A DNA stretch of 64,000 nucleotides from Marsupella aquatica (taxonomy: Eukaryota; Marchantiophyta), in contig OZ316894.1 of NCBI GenBank assembly GCA_973895155.1, positions 19,158,001-19,222,000 of the forward strand. Direction: 5' to 3'. Of the stretch, positions 19,346-31,415 are shown one piece after another (position 1 is the stretch's first letter; each line of letters opens with the position of its first letter). Position numbers and translations under genes: made by a program. The notes under the pieces were generated by a model. It saw only the letters and a program-made list of their open reading frames with translations. It did no database searches and was not told where the DNA came from.

Positions 19346-22287
19346 TGGGGAATAACAGGGAATATCCAAATTTTGGGCCGATTTCCGCCCAGCAAGTGAG
19401 GAGTTTACGTGCCCAGCAACTCGGCAAGTTGCCCGTCACTATAAACCTGGGATACGGTGCACTGAGATAGAACTGCCGATGTTGGGTATGACCTGGACAC
19501 ATAAGATACAAAGCATGTAAAATAAGTAATCACCGTACATGATTAGAGTTACTTAAAGCCCTTCCTCGTGGGCATTGTCACATGTTGGAATTCCTTGGGG
19601 CTGAAAGCTTTTGTGCTTTCATTTGAGGCAGTGCCCCTATGGAAGGGCTTTACCTTACAATAAACCAACCCTTCCAGCCCAGATGACCAGTTTCATCAAG
19701 AAAAAGCAGGCCTGCTCGGGGGACATGCGATCTAACAGAATACCCCTTCAAAACAAACTAAGTATTTAATTGTCCAGCTGAAATTAAAACTTTGACACTA
19801 TTCACTGAATTATCTCTGAATTAGCATCTGTTCATATTTAACCCTAGCAACCCTTATTTGATAGTGGGGCTAGATTTACTACAAAATAGCAATAACAATA
19901 TATGGTGGATATTATTACTAATGCTATCTGGGTTGCAATTCCATGATGGAGAGTAAATCCCATTCGTCAAGTCCTATGGTTATTGCACTATCCCAATATT
20001 CCGTCATGTTCTCTCTTGCTCAAGATCTTGCTATTGCAAACATGCACAATGTGTATGGTAGTCCGTGTAATGTGTCTCTCTTCATGATTCTGAGTACTTT
20101 AGTTTTGTTACCCTCCAAATAGTGTTTTGCACACATGAAAATAACATTACCCTATTTATTTGATGCACACATTATAAGTGTTAGTCCAAGAGTAACATTG
20201 TTAATTTTAATTAAAGTTAACAGAAAAAGGAGTCACATAAATTATATTACAAAAACCAATTAGGGTTAACAATATAGGAGACGACAGGACTGCCCCTGCC
20301 GGGACTTGTCCTCTAGTGTGGAGTAAATTGTTCAGACATGCAGTGTCTTTTTAAGCTATAATGCAAATAATGTCATAAGAATTTTGATTTCTTCTAGATT
20401 TAGCATTTTAGCCTGGTAAACATAATAAACATTTTGTCTATGAAGCCTAGATGGCTGGCAAAGCTTAGATGGACTTGCTCATAATAATTAAACTCAAACA
20501 CTATCTACAATTTTGACTAACATGTGAATTGTAAAGAGTCTTAACAGTCTTCTTCCTATTTGCAGCTGGTTTCAATTACATTACTGGACTGGTCTCCTTG
20601 GTAATTTGATGTGTTTACGACCTTGAACCTGAAAGACGTCAAGACATCATGCCATTACTCAGGATCACCATGACATCTTGACTACTTTCTCCCCAAGGTA
20701 GTCAAAGTCGTCAACTGCGATCCGCAGCTGGTTCCTTTTTCCTTTCGGTGTATGAGCGATGATTGCTTTAATCATGTAGTCCATGGGGATGGGCAGGGAC
20801 AATGTCTTGATCCATCTGGGATTTTTCTCATTTTATATCAAAATACAATAATATGCATGCAAAATTGTTTCCAATTTTACAAAAGTAATGCAAAAGTTTG
20901 GAAACTGAAGTCCTGATGTACCTGATAGTTTGACATAATGCAAGGATGGACCCCAGAAATACCTTGTTTGTCCTTAGATGCACTGTTAAATCCATACTTT
21001 TCAGGTCAGCAGTAAGGGTTGCAAGGGGTGTGGGAGTAGTCCATCCATGCATAACTTTCAAAAGTTAGATCTCATTTTTCAGTTCAAAAACAGCAGTAAA
21101 TCAATTTTTATATCCAAAGGCTTAAATGTCAAAGGTAGCTTCTCAGAAACCTATGGAATCAAAAAGTATGGGAAAGTATGGACAGAATGATTGAGTATAT
21201 AATCTGTAGAACTTCAGAACCCGAGGTATATGCTTGATGGGCCCCTACAAAACTTTTGTTACAATCAGGCACCTCACAAAAATGGTTTTACAAGCTAGGC
21301 TGCCCTAAGTAGGTCCCATACACACCCGCATACACATGGTTCTTGTGTGGTACCTCACTTAATGATCAACGATACATTTCCCACCGCACTTCATCGCGCG
21401 TCGCATCATAGTCCATCGCCTGTACGTCTATGATTGAAGGTATAATTCACATGAATATAGAGTTTTAGGGGATCCATCCCTACATGATAGCAGGTCTAGT
21501 TCTTGTAGGCTAGCAAAATTTACCCCCGTCAATGATTGACTCTGTGTTGTCTTTGTTTTACACTTACACAATTTTTGAAAGTTGCAACAAGGGCAAACAA
21601 TTAGAAGTAAAAGATCCTTGGTCCATTCCATGCTTAGACAAATTTGGGGTCTAAATGTAAGAAGACAACATCTATGTTGTCTTTGTTCCACACTTTGGAT
21701 AATTTTTTAAGCATTGCAATAAGGCCCAATGGCCAAAAGTAGATGATTCATTCCATACTTAAACAAAAGAACAAAGAGACACGCTCAAAACATCTTGCCA
21801 ATCCTTTGCATAGCAACCTAATGATAAACAGTATGGTCAAAATCCAAACCTAAAGTCATGACCATATTGTATTCACTTGGGAACTTGTAGCTTGCACAAT
21901 GGCTGCCACTACTCCATGGTTCCCCCCACGTTATAGTTTTTCATTCAAGACGGTTGACTCTATATTCCATGGTAGTTCTTATTGATGATAATATCAAGTT
22001 ATAACTCCTATATAGGAACTGTTACAAGAACATCTGACACAAAAGTGTCAAGAGTGGCCTAGTTTCCAACAAAAGTCTCATAAATTTGGTTTGATAGGGG
22101 TCTCATCAAGCATATACCTCTCACAACCCTATAAATTCTTCAGGAAAACTAAAGATATTAGACTACTTGGAAAGATCTCTCCAATACTCTTCTAATTAGC
22201 CCAAGAATAGACTATTCCAGTAGATATCAGGCCAGATCAATAGGTCAGAAAGTGGTCAATGAGTGAAGGTTGTAAACGGTGTCAGAG

Positions 22288-22745
22288 TCCATGGGGTTGC
22301 ATGATTCACTTGCTTTGGTCCATGATTGAGAGCATTAAAAAACAGTAGTTAACACAATTGTTTCTAATATATCTGAATTATTCTTAAAATACTCATTCTC
22401 AATCCACTTTCACAAAAAAATTCTACTATAAGTTTGAGAGCATTAAAAAACAGTAGTTTGAAATCATTGTTTCTAGTTTAGTAATATATTTGGATTATTC
22501 CTAAAATAGGCACTCTAAATTTTTTCCCACTTTCACAAAAATTATCGACTGTCAGTTTGGTGGGAGTGTGATCAATAATTTATTTTACAGTCCATGGGTT
22601 GCATGCTTCACCTGCTTTTGTCCATGGGACCATAAAAAAAAGGTTTGAATTCAGTGTTTCTATTTTAGTAATATATTTGGATCGCTCCCCAAAGACGCCA
22701 TTCTAAACTCGTTCCCACTTTTACAAAAACTACGTGCTGTAAGTC
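22288..22745. repeat. Three-copy repeat block upstream of the VQ gene
   Basis: A 38-bp block starting TCCATGG at 22288 recurs at 22591. Each is followed by a longer unit; unit starts are near 22328, 22436 (108 bp apart) and 22630. The units share CATTGTTTCTA, AGTAATATATTTGGAT, CACTCTAAA and CCCACTTTCACAAAAA. The last unit ends about 170 bp before the presumed TATA-like box of the VQ gene. Confidence 0.8.
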
Positions 22746-22912
22746 TGGTCAATTTTTGTCCGTTTTTGTCATTGGGAGTCAAAAGCACAATTTAATAATA
22801 TATTTTCCGCCGATCGCCCCTACGAAGACCCCGCTTAGTCTTCCATAGGGAAGGAAGACTTGGCCCTCGCCGCGTCGAGCGACAACACCATAACCAGGCT
22901 CTTCACTCACTG

Positions 22913-22921
22913 CAATAAAAG
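22913..22921 (+). promoter_or_regulatory. Possible TATA-like box of the VQ gene
   Basis: CAATAAAAG lies at the edge of the CpG-rich gene region, downstream of the upstream repeats. A start of transcription about 30 bases on would give a leader of about 740 bases. I find no ATG from 22921 to the VQ start at 23692, which fits a leader. A second AT-rich candidate, AATAATATATTTTCC, lies near 22795. Confidence 0.35.
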
Positions 22922-23625
22922 CGCACCTCGCGGGCCAGTCTCCCTAAATCATTCGCGGAGGCGAGCAATCCGCACTGCACTGCACACTGCAGCACTTGAT
23001 CTGAGGCTGTGAGATTGGGAGCGCGAGGTAGATTATTAGAGACACGAAATCATTTGGGTTTGAGTGATTGCAAAGCCTTTCACTCACTCGCTCACTCACT
23101 ACTTGCGCTGAAGACAACTTACAGTAAAACATTCGCACGAAAAGGTGTGGTGCACGATTCAGGTCCGGCGGGATTTCTGCCTGCCTGTCAGCAGCTGGGC
23201 ACGAAGGAAGGAAGGAAGGAAGTCTTCAAGGTGGAGTCGAGAGGGAGAGGGGAGAGGGTGACGAAACGTACTGCAGCAGTCAGTGAGGTCGAGAGGATTC
23301 GTACGAGAACACTGGAAACCAAACCTCGGTGGATAGGCGTGGAAGGAGGAGGAGGAGGAAGAGCTGAGGAGAGTGGAAAGCTCATCACTCGTACGGCGGG
23401 TGGAGAGGAAGACAGTGACCTCGATCTGTGGGCTGAACCAGTACATCAGCGGTGAAGTCAACCAGAGAGAGTTTCAGTGCATCGATTAGGGCGGGTTTTC
23501 AGAGCTCGAGAAGGTTTTAACAGAAGATTCAATCGAAGTTGGATTTTTGAAGTTAAGCTAGCGAAGTGGGTTGTGCCCATACGAGCGAGCGAGCGAGCTA
23601 GCAAGCAAGGAAGCAGGCAAGGTGG

Positions 23626-23658
23626 GGAAGTGAAGTGAAGTGAAGTGAAGTGAAGTGA
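23626..23658. repeat. GAAGT microsatellite in the VQ gene leader
   Basis: Six consecutive GAAGT units lie about 35 bases before the start codon. A GAGC run at 23583-23598 precedes them. Both lie in the presumed 5' untranslated region. Confidence 0.9.
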
Positions 23659-23691
23659 TTTGAAGGCGGGCCTGTCCTTCAGAAATCGAAG

Positions 23692-24447
23692 ATGAGTAGC
23701 AACGGAAGCAACATGAGCAAGGGAAGCAGGCAGACCAAGAGGCCTGCACCGTTGAAGATGGTGAAGGAGGAGGTGAGGCAATATCGACCTCCCGTGATCA
23801 TCCACACCTATTCGCCCAAGATTATCCACGTAGATCCAGCGGAGTTCTCGACGCTCGTTCAAAGTCTTACCGGTCTGACCGGACGAGGGCACAAGCGAAA
23901 ACCTGAGGCCTCTCCAAGAGTCATCGAGCCGAAGGCGGACGAGTTTAACTGTCCATCGCCGACTCCCAGTACTGATTCTGGAATCCTTGCTGCCTTTGAA
24001 GGAACGCATGGATTGCTATCACCTCGTGGACCTCTCGCAAGCTTCGAACCGTTTTATCATCAGTCAGGAGGGTTTGACGGCTCTTGCGCCTCACAGCAAG
24101 CTGCCGCTGACAAGGCCAGTACTATGTTCTCCAACGCCGTCCTCGCAGCTGCGAAAGCTACCGCGGTCACTGGAGGGGCTCAGTACTCGCCATTGTTCTC
24201 CTCCGGGTTTCCCAGTTCTCTGCCACACCTCTTCTCACCGCTGCCTTCGCCCAATTTATTGTCTCCCAGCTTCATGGCAGATTTGCCCGTCCTCTCCCCG
24301 GGCTCATACCAGTCTTTCGATTCCTTCGGTTCGCATCCGTTCGTGCCGTCTCCAGGCTATGGCAAATACACGAGCACGGGGATGGTGCCGTCCCCCGGAA
24401 GCAGCAATGCGTTCAAGGAGATGGCTTTGATGATATCTAGGCAATAG
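23692..24447 (+). CDS. VQ-motif protein, MKS1-like
   Basis: An intronless 251-codon gene. The VQ motif, F-x3-V-Q-x-L-T-G, is exact at F52-S-T-L-V-Q-S-L-T-G61. It is preceded by RPPVIIHTYSPKIIHVDP (32-49), the block typical of the MAP-kinase-substrate MKS1 subgroup. VQ proteins act in the nucleus as partners of WRKY transcription factors in defence and development, and MKS1-type members are MAP-kinase substrates. Several Ser-Pro sites fit this (LLSPRGPL, LLSPSF, LPVLSPGSY, FVPSPGY, MVPSPGSS). The basic N-terminus with KRPAPLKM could serve as a kinase docking site. The start is well supported: it is the first ATG in at least 770 bases. Length fits the family, and codon use is CpG-rich, unlike the transposons around it. 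Family assignment is firm; kinase regulation is inferred. Confidence 0.95.
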   Translation: MSSNGSNMSKGSRQTKRPAPLKMVKEEVRQYRPPVIIHTYSPKIIHVDPAEFSTLVQSLTGLTGRGHKRKPEASPRVIEPKADEFNCPSPTPSTDSGILAAFEGTHGLLSPRGPLASFEPFYHQSGGFDGSCASQQAAADKASTMFSNAVLAAAKATAVTGGAQYSPLFSSGFPSSLPHLFSPLPSPNLLSPSFMADLPVLSPGSYQSFDSFGSHPFVPSPGYGKYTSTGMVPSPGSSNAFKEMALMISRQ

Positions 24448-24640
24448 TTCGCGACGACTCGGAGCTTTTTCTCTTCTCCAAGGAGGCTCTGCCTCTTGGG
24501 ACGGTAAACTTCACGGTGCCCGCCTCCCTGGCTTTCTCTTTCGAATGACAAAAGGAGGTCACGGCTCGAATGAACGAGCAAGCGCAAGGGAGACGAGGAG
24601 AAACACACCAACAATACAGGGATGAGTGGACTTTTAGACA

Positions 24641-24800
24641 GGCATGATCCAACAATATCCACACGGCATGATTCACATCCACCCGGCATGATTCACATCC
24701 CAACGGCATGATTCTTACACCTACGCAGGCATGATTGAACTCCCAGTCGGGCAAGATTTCGACCAGGCGGGCATGATTCGACCCCAAAACGGCATGACAT
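24641..24800. repeat. GGCATGATTC array downstream of the VQ gene
   Basis: Eight copies of GGCATGATTC or a close variant start at 24641, 24665, 24685, 24705, 24728, 24750, 24770 and 24791, so spacing is 20-24 bp, near two DNA turns. The bases between copies vary freely. The array begins about 190 bases after the VQ stop codon and is probably in its 3' untranslated region. The core is preserved while spacers diverge, which is unusual for a simple minisatellite. Confidence 0.85.
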
Positions 24801-25414
24801 AATTTGTCGAGAACTTTGTTTAAGCAGAGTCTGTGTGGTGAGCAGTTCGCTTTCCGACAAGGACAAGTGCGGCGCGATATCGCCGTTTGACTTCCCCTGC
24901 CATTGATTTTGGGGACAGTACTACTGTGGCTTTCCCAGTAGCGAGATGGACCTCACATGACGGGGAAGCACGCAGCTAGCGAAGCATACCCGTCCCTCGT
25001 GTCTCTCGAGATTGGCAATTCACGCTGCAGATACATATCCTGCTGCATCGATCCGATTCCAGCTTCTCGGGCAACGCTTCTGAGCTTGCCAGCTCTCTAC
25101 TATTTACCGCCTTCGAGTCTCGTAACAGTCACCAATTCAAGGTTGAGAGCGATGACCGGGCATTATGCGAAAATGACCAGAATGATTTGCTCGGCGGTGA
25201 TTGACTGAGAGCATGCGGACGTCAAGCCTTATATTTGCGGCTTGTGGCTGAAGATCGACATAGTCGTCATCCTTCAATGACGGAGCAATGTTGTGGCCCG
25301 ACCAGTACAGGGTTTCCTACATTACGAGCTGGATTTGCCGTAGGGAAACTTTATTATCTGATTGTACAATCTCATTGTGTTTCTCGGAATGTTTTAATTG
25401 ATAATTGAACCTTT

Positions 25415-25530
25415 GGTGTATAGTTCGTACATGTGGATACCTTCCTTGTTCGAGGAATGTGCTACATCACAATCATCGAACTCGGTGTACAGTTCATACA
25501 TGTATATACCTTCCTTTCTCAGGGAACATT
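25415..25530. repeat. 69-bp tandem duplication
   Basis: GGTGTATAGTTCGTACATGT at 25415 is repeated as GGTGTACAGTTCATACATGT at 25484, and both are followed by a similar ATACCTTCCTT block. Confidence 0.8.
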
Positions 25531-26181
25531 AAACCAAGTCATTTCGCTCGTGAGATTGCTTCTACTACACATGTGTCACTTGTGGGGATTGATTTTGGAC
25601 GAATTCATCTATGTGCTTCAGTCTCCAATGGTAGCAGTCTCATCTGCTAGCTTGTGACGAAGAGTTTTGTTATCAATCTGTACCGGAAGAGCACTGAGTA
25701 GTTCCTTCGTCTGGAATTTATTGGATCACGCACTGTAAATAAGAACTGTGTAAAATTTCTACTGTTGCGCGAGGTGCATTCTAAATGGTCGCTCTAGTCG
25801 TGCATAATTCTATTGCTCTTTCCGTGGCTTCATGAGACCTTCGCTTTGTCTCAGGATCCTAAGACATCGTGACTGCCTCGACGAGGTTTCGTTGTCATGC
25901 AGTGTGGGCAAGTGGTTTAGATTGAAATGGCTGTCTGTGAGTATGTTAGATTAAAGATCGCTAAATCCGATTGGTATGGTTTGTCGAGGAACAATATAAT
26001 TAAGCGTCTGCAAGTCTTTGGATTGCAATGGCGAGACCTGTCGATGTCCACACAGGCGTCTTCACCATTGCTGGAGTTTTCTTCGTTGGCCTTGTTTGCC
26101 CTCTGGATTGTCTGGGGTGCGATCCAGCCTCTGTAGTACTCGGCTCCGATTCTTACAACGATCACCTTACGAAGAAATTGA

Positions 26182-26232
26182 ACTTCGTGAAACCCGTAAC
26201 TTCGTGAAACCCGTCGACTTTGTGAAACCCGT
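26182..26232. repeat. Three tandem copies of ACTTCGTGAAACCCGT
   Basis: Copies lie at 26182-26197, 26199-26214 and 26217-26232; the third has one change (ACTTTGTGAAACCCGT). The period is 17-18 bp. Confidence 0.95.
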
Positions 26233-27891
26233 TGATCATTATTTTTGGCAGGAACTTCTACCAGTAACCGTGGATTATCATCGCAAACTCAAACGTTGGG
26301 GCATACAAAAGTCTCTACTCCAGAAATTCTCCAGCGGCACCTTCCTCGTCACTTTCCCGCCAGGTAAGTTACGTACAGTACTGCGCAATTCCTGGCCCTC
26401 GAATGCTTCCAGAATCCAGAGACTACCGTTTGAATTCATTGGCATCTGGTGGTGAAAGCTCGACTGGAGAAGGTTTGGTTTGGAACCTTGTCGGCGACGA
26501 TTTCCGCGCACAGAATTCAGTAAACACGTATATCGAACAAGGGGGTCATGTGCGTCTTGATGAGGAAGCTAAGTACTGCACGTTTTCAACGAATGATTTA
26601 AGATTAAATTTCATTCAACATCCAGCCAGAGACGACATTGGAACTGAACGTCCTCCCCGGAAACCATGTCCTTTGTCAAAACAAGATGGACTCACGAAAC
26701 GTATTGATTAGCTGTTAGGCCGGCCGTGGAGGATCTCGTTCAGAAGACTAAGAAAGGGTTTTATAGTCGCGATGGCGTTTCTCGAGTTGCGACTGATAAC
26801 ACGAGTCCTTGCGTTCAATTTGATCAAGCGACTGAAACCCTCAGAGGAATTCTCACGCTCTTAATGTGATTCACTTCGATTTGTCACTTGACGAATAGGA
26901 CAACAGTAGTTCATCATGTGAGGACATAAATTTCCTGGACTTATCATTGCGCAGGAATGCAGTCACTCGTCCAGAGGTGATCTGTGGACGGCTATATCAA
27001 TCAACTGTTTATCCATTCTCTGATTCCACCGTATTCATACAGACATTTCCACCCCCATATCGAACAGTTGCTGATTCGAGCACGGATAGTCTCCGAGGCT
27101 ACAGTTCCCGTGAACTGTTTGGGTCGAGTAGGTATTTCGTCGATGAATTCTATCAAACCAGCAGATTGCAAATCTTCTCTCTCTGGGCACACTTTTGTGT
27201 CAAAGTAGTACGCAAGTGTGAGTTGTAAGCAAGTGTGAGTTGAGAGCTGATTTCGAAATCCATGGAGCACATTGGAGGTCCGTCCATTATAGAGAACGAG
27301 CTCGCGTCTCACGTAGAGGCCAAGATTGCAAGGAACCGAACTTCATACACACTACCGGCTTTTATATCCTGTCTCTGATCTTTGGAATTTCGATCTAGAG
27401 TACCACATAGAAACCCATTTCGCTGGGAACGAAAGAGCACGTTATCAATGTATCACAGTTTTCTCACTGAAATCACAAACTGTTTGATTGGGATGTTCGC
27501 GCCTCGTTCAACAAATTAGACTCTTACATTGACGTCGCATAACTATGCGTTCCAGTCAAGTGTAAGTTGTTGCGAATTTCAATCTGTTTGCCAGGACGGC
27601 TTTATTATTAGATCGTATCGCCACAAAGATTTGGAACGGACTTCGTGTGTGCCATGCGACAGTACTGTTCTGTTGTGTGCGCGCTACCAGAGGGCAACCG
27701 TGGAAAGCGGAATCTGGCAGAGTCAGCAACTTGCATAGCTTTCGTGTCCTTGCATGACCCAACTCGCACATCTAGCTGTGGGCTACGCGTAGCTGTGGGC
27801 TATATATAAAGTAACCCATGGGCTGAAGCAAGCTATAGGGTGTAATCCGGTAATACCTACAGTAGGAGGTTACAGCCCATGGCCCGAGCAG

Positions 27892-28108
27892 CCCATGCTT
27901 TATTTAGTGTAAACCCTCTTTGTGAACCTTGAAAAATAATTCCATAACCCCTTAACTGCCCACGCTTTACTCAAAGTAAACCCTTCTTGTGAATCTTAAA
28001 AATTGATCCTTATGAGGAGTTATGGCCACGGTCTGTGCCCAGCATCACAGGCCATAACCTGAGCATTACCCAGAGTAAACCCTCCTTGTGAGTCCTCAAA
28101 AATTATGC
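27892..28108. repeat. Three spaced copies of a GTAAACCCT(T/C)CTTGTGA block
   Basis: Blocks around AGTGTAAACCCTCTTTGTGA (27905), AAAGTAAACCCTTCTTGTGA (27973) and AGAGTAAACCCTCCTTGTGA (28072) are each followed by a CTTAAAAAT-like tail. Confidence 0.75.
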
Positions 28109-28833
28109 TTACCAGGAGTCGCAGAGTGCCAGTATCAAACAGGCTTAAATTAGGGAATCTTGGGGCGAGGCCGGGGGTGATGGTGGGCGACTCACACCAT
28201 CATTATTGTAATCTACATTAAAGACAGTTCTCTCAAAGAGAAATGCTTGGGCTATATCATCCTGTTCAGTGGACTTTCTTCAACTTTGCACTTATGGATG
28301 TCTCGACAGTGTAATGACATTCATGGCCTCATGGGTGTCACTATCCCCTGTGACAGTCGAGAAGCTGTCTCCTGGTATAACTATAACATTTATTCTCTGG
28401 AAACAGCTATATAATCCATAAGAGTACACATTAGCATTTTATGCCCTTACCCACAAGTCTACAATACTCTTACAGATGCTTGTGCACTTGCACTTATATA
28501 TCTGCCACTCAGCAGAGACCTCGTTGCACTAAAAATGTGCAGTAGTACAAACTGGTCAGGAAAAAGAGGACAGAATGGTACGCCTTGCAATAAGCCAGGA
28601 TTTGCTCTTCTATTGTGCACTTAGGAAGAGGCGACTCAAAAGGCATCCTGATCAAGAACTCTGGTATATAATTATCCAGACGCCTTTGACATTCACTCAC
28701 TTACGTATGATTCTGATTTCTGACGTTGGTCAATGGGGCTCGACTCATGAAGGACCAGACTACTGTAGGTCTGTACCTTAATATATAGTCAGTCTTAAAG
28801 TCTATCATTACTCATAGTCATACTCCAGGAAGG

Positions 28834-28947
28834 AGTCCAGGGTTGTTCCTGGTGACGGGGGCACCTCTGAGGATCCACAAGAAAGTGTTCAGTCCAGGGT
28901 TGTTCCAGATGACGAGGGCAGCTCTGAGGATCCCATAAGACAGTGTG
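28834..28947. repeat. 57-bp tandem duplication
   Basis: AGTCCAGGGTTGTTCC starts at 28834 and again at 28891. Both units continue with a TGACG(A/G)GGGCA block, CTCTGAGGATCC and an AAG-rich end. Confidence 0.9.
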
Positions 28948-30852
28948 TCAGCAGTTACGAGTCAGTAAAATTCGAACGACGCCTACAAGCCTTGAATACT
29001 ATTTTCCTAGAGTGCCCATAACTGGCCAGGCTACGCAAGGGCATTTGAAAGCAGTAAAATCTCAATGTGTATAAGATTTGAGTTTGACTTCGGTATGAAT
29101 AAAGGAGATGGAGAACCAGAACTAGAGGGAATGAAATTGTTACCAGGGCATTATGGCCAAAAATAGTCCCGCAGAACTTGGGCTGTCGGTCTGGTGTTTT
29201 GGGGCATTGTAGCCCACAATGCCCTGGGAACGGGAGTTACTATGTGCAAAATCTATGCCTCATCCAAGTATGTGTGCAGGTTCTCTCTACGGTGGTCCCG
29301 CATGCTCCCTTCCACCTCGGTCTGCTATTCGTCAGTCAACGGTGCTCGCATGATTACCAACAGACCTACACGAGGTCCTTTGGAGGCAAGTCTTAAGGTC
29401 TACCCTTGCCGACTGACCCGTGATGATAACAGTCCAGCCTGATTTGCTGACTTGCTTCCGCAGAACCAGCACGCTTGAAGCAACAGAAAGCTAAATCGTC
29501 ATCGATTGAAGTACTTGTATTTACGTCCGAGAGTTTTCACACGGTCTCCTGAACTACGTATGTGGAATTGTAGGCAGTCAGAGCACACCAAGACGGACTT
29601 TGCATTTCACAGAATTCATGAAATTCCTAAGACTGGTGGGAGTCTTCTCATACATCGGATCGGACTTGACAGACAACTTGCAAGTGCAATTGATCAGAAT
29701 CCTGCGCAGACATTCCCACTATGATTGCAACGCAGTGAGTGTATGTCAAAGTCGTGGACAGGTACATTGTTCTACGCATAAAATTACGGTATCATTCCGT
29801 CGACATTTAACGGTCCCTTTGAAAAATTGAAAGAAAGTAGTGTACTGCATGACGAAAGTGTTCTGGCTTCCTAGATGAAATCATGTTAATTGCATACTCT
29901 CACATGAAAATCGTTGTGTCGGTCGGGATTGAACTAGGCCTCGAACTAGGCATGCTATCCGCAATCGTCATAGATCGCACCGGGAGAAGTGCGCAAATTA
30001 GGAAGTCAGCAAGTCAATAGACGCAATTCCCCCAGGTCGTCGAGTCGGAAACTGACCCTTGCAGGCACAGACAGCCAGCCAGCCCCCTCTTTCTGTCCCT
30101 CCTTCCAGCCTCCTTCCCCTTCCTGATCAGCTGCGCCGGACAAACGGAAATTGCTCACGCCAGAAGTCATGCGGAGCCTGCTTTCTCGTCACTTCATCCA
30201 TCCAGCCAGGGTTTTTTGTTTCACGCCAGAAGTCTGCTGCCATCTTGGAACTTGATCCAGGGATTTTGGACTTCGGGGAAGCGCAGCCTTTGGCTCTTAT
30301 AAGGTGGTCTGATGCATTTATCACACGTTTTACGGCTGCTGCTGGCAGCTGCAACACGGCCAATCTGCAAGCTCTAGGAAATGGGTGTTGTTGTCGATCG
30401 ACAGAAAGTGCCAGTTACTGTTCCAGTTCCGTCATTTCTACGAAGCAAAAAGGCACACGGCCTTTCTTAAATTCTAATTAACAATTCGTGAACGTGTGCC
30501 TTTGGAGGTGGCAGGAAGGTTCAAGCTGAGGATCAGGGTGGGGAGGCAATAGGTGGAGAACCGTGTGCCTCTGCAAAGCTGAATTGAATAAAATAAGACT
30601 TAATGCTAGTACTAACTGGGGAAAGTTTATTCTTTATACTTCTTTACAGAGGGAAACCTCAACCCTTTTGATCTCCGTGTTTGGTGAAGGCTATGGTCCA
30701 CCAACTGCAATCAATTAAAGGGACCCATGGCAAAAGCAAGTAGGGCACCAAGAAAATATAACCAAGGACCAAACTCGAAAACCTTGCAGAAACCAGTTGG
30801 GCGCAACCCCCTAAGCCAGACAGAGAACCGCCCTGGACTCCAATAGTTGCCA

Positions 30853-31375
30853 TTCCTTGGATGTAAATAGAGACAAAGATAAAAGGAACTTAGTTTGCGA
30901 ACAAAAAAAACATTCTAAGTATGCTATTTCCTTTCCATTTTTGCCCCATCCCAGTAAGTATGTCTCCCCTCATTTTGGTCCCTCCTCATTTTCAATTATG
31001 TCCTTGATTAGTCACTGTCATTTTTGTCCTTTATTGAGAGTTACGGGCTAGAGGTTTCATTCTAGTAACACGAAAGCGCTAGAAAGTAACTTTGTGTCAT
31101 GCTTGATTAGCCCAATCACCCCTTCCTTGAACATAAATAGATATGAAGACAACAAAAAAAATCTTACAAAAATTGGATTCTATGCTATTTCCTGTTCATC
31201 TTTGCCGCATCCTTCCTTTTCGTTCATCCTCATTTCAGTTTTGTCTTTATTAAGACTCAATGTCACTTTTGTTCATCTTTGCTCCCTTTATTGTACATCC
31301 TCATTTTCAATTTTGTCCTTATTTAAAATCATTGTCAGTTTTGTCCTTATTGAGGGTTAAAGTCTAGAGGCTTCA
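30853..31375. repeat. Diverged tandem duplication, about 265 bp
   Basis: Unit 1 starts near 30853 with CCTTGGATGTAAATAGA and unit 2 near 31122 with CCTTGAACATAAATAGATAT. Both continue through TATGCTATTTCC, a CATCC block, repeated TCATTTTCAATT(T/A)TGTCCTT words, and end in CTAGAGG(T/C)TTCA. Confidence 0.75.
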
Positions 31376-31415
31376 AGTCTCTAGACTCTAGACCTTCAAA
31401 GTACAGTAGCTTTTG

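Larger units (their letters stand above)
17331..22287. other. Long stretch without a recognisable gene
   Basis: Apart from the tRNA-like piece at 18061-18145 and the C-rich minisatellite at 19190-19345 (both listed), nothing coding is visible. A minus-strand reading near 17530-17760 gives a Leu/Phe/Pro-rich peptide resembling the LINE-tail peptides of family B, but too weakly to call. The word GGGGATGGGCAGGGACAATG occurs at about 20785 and again at about 47043, so another dispersed repeat is present. Confidence 0.5.
24801..30852. other. CpG-rich region without a recognisable gene
   Basis: The base texture resembles that of the VQ gene (many CpG) rather than that of the transposons. Several ORFs of 60-145 codons exist, the longest at 30059-30481 (plus), but none shows a known domain. 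It may hold untranslated exons, a noncoding transcript or a decayed gene. Local duplications at 25415, 26182, 27892 and 28834 are listed separately. Confidence 0.45.

Noticed and set aside
19014-19511. Overlapping proline-rich and glycine/arginine-rich ORFs
   Set aside because: They follow from a 10-bp C-rich minisatellite that stays open in several frames.
23009-23455. 148-codon ORF in the VQ leader
   Set aside because: It starts with GTG and the leader has no ATG; the peptide is low in complexity and has no domain.
30059-30481. 140-codon ORF in CpG-rich DNA
   Set aside because: No domain, no clear promoter or neighbouring exon; the composition is typical of a chance ORF.
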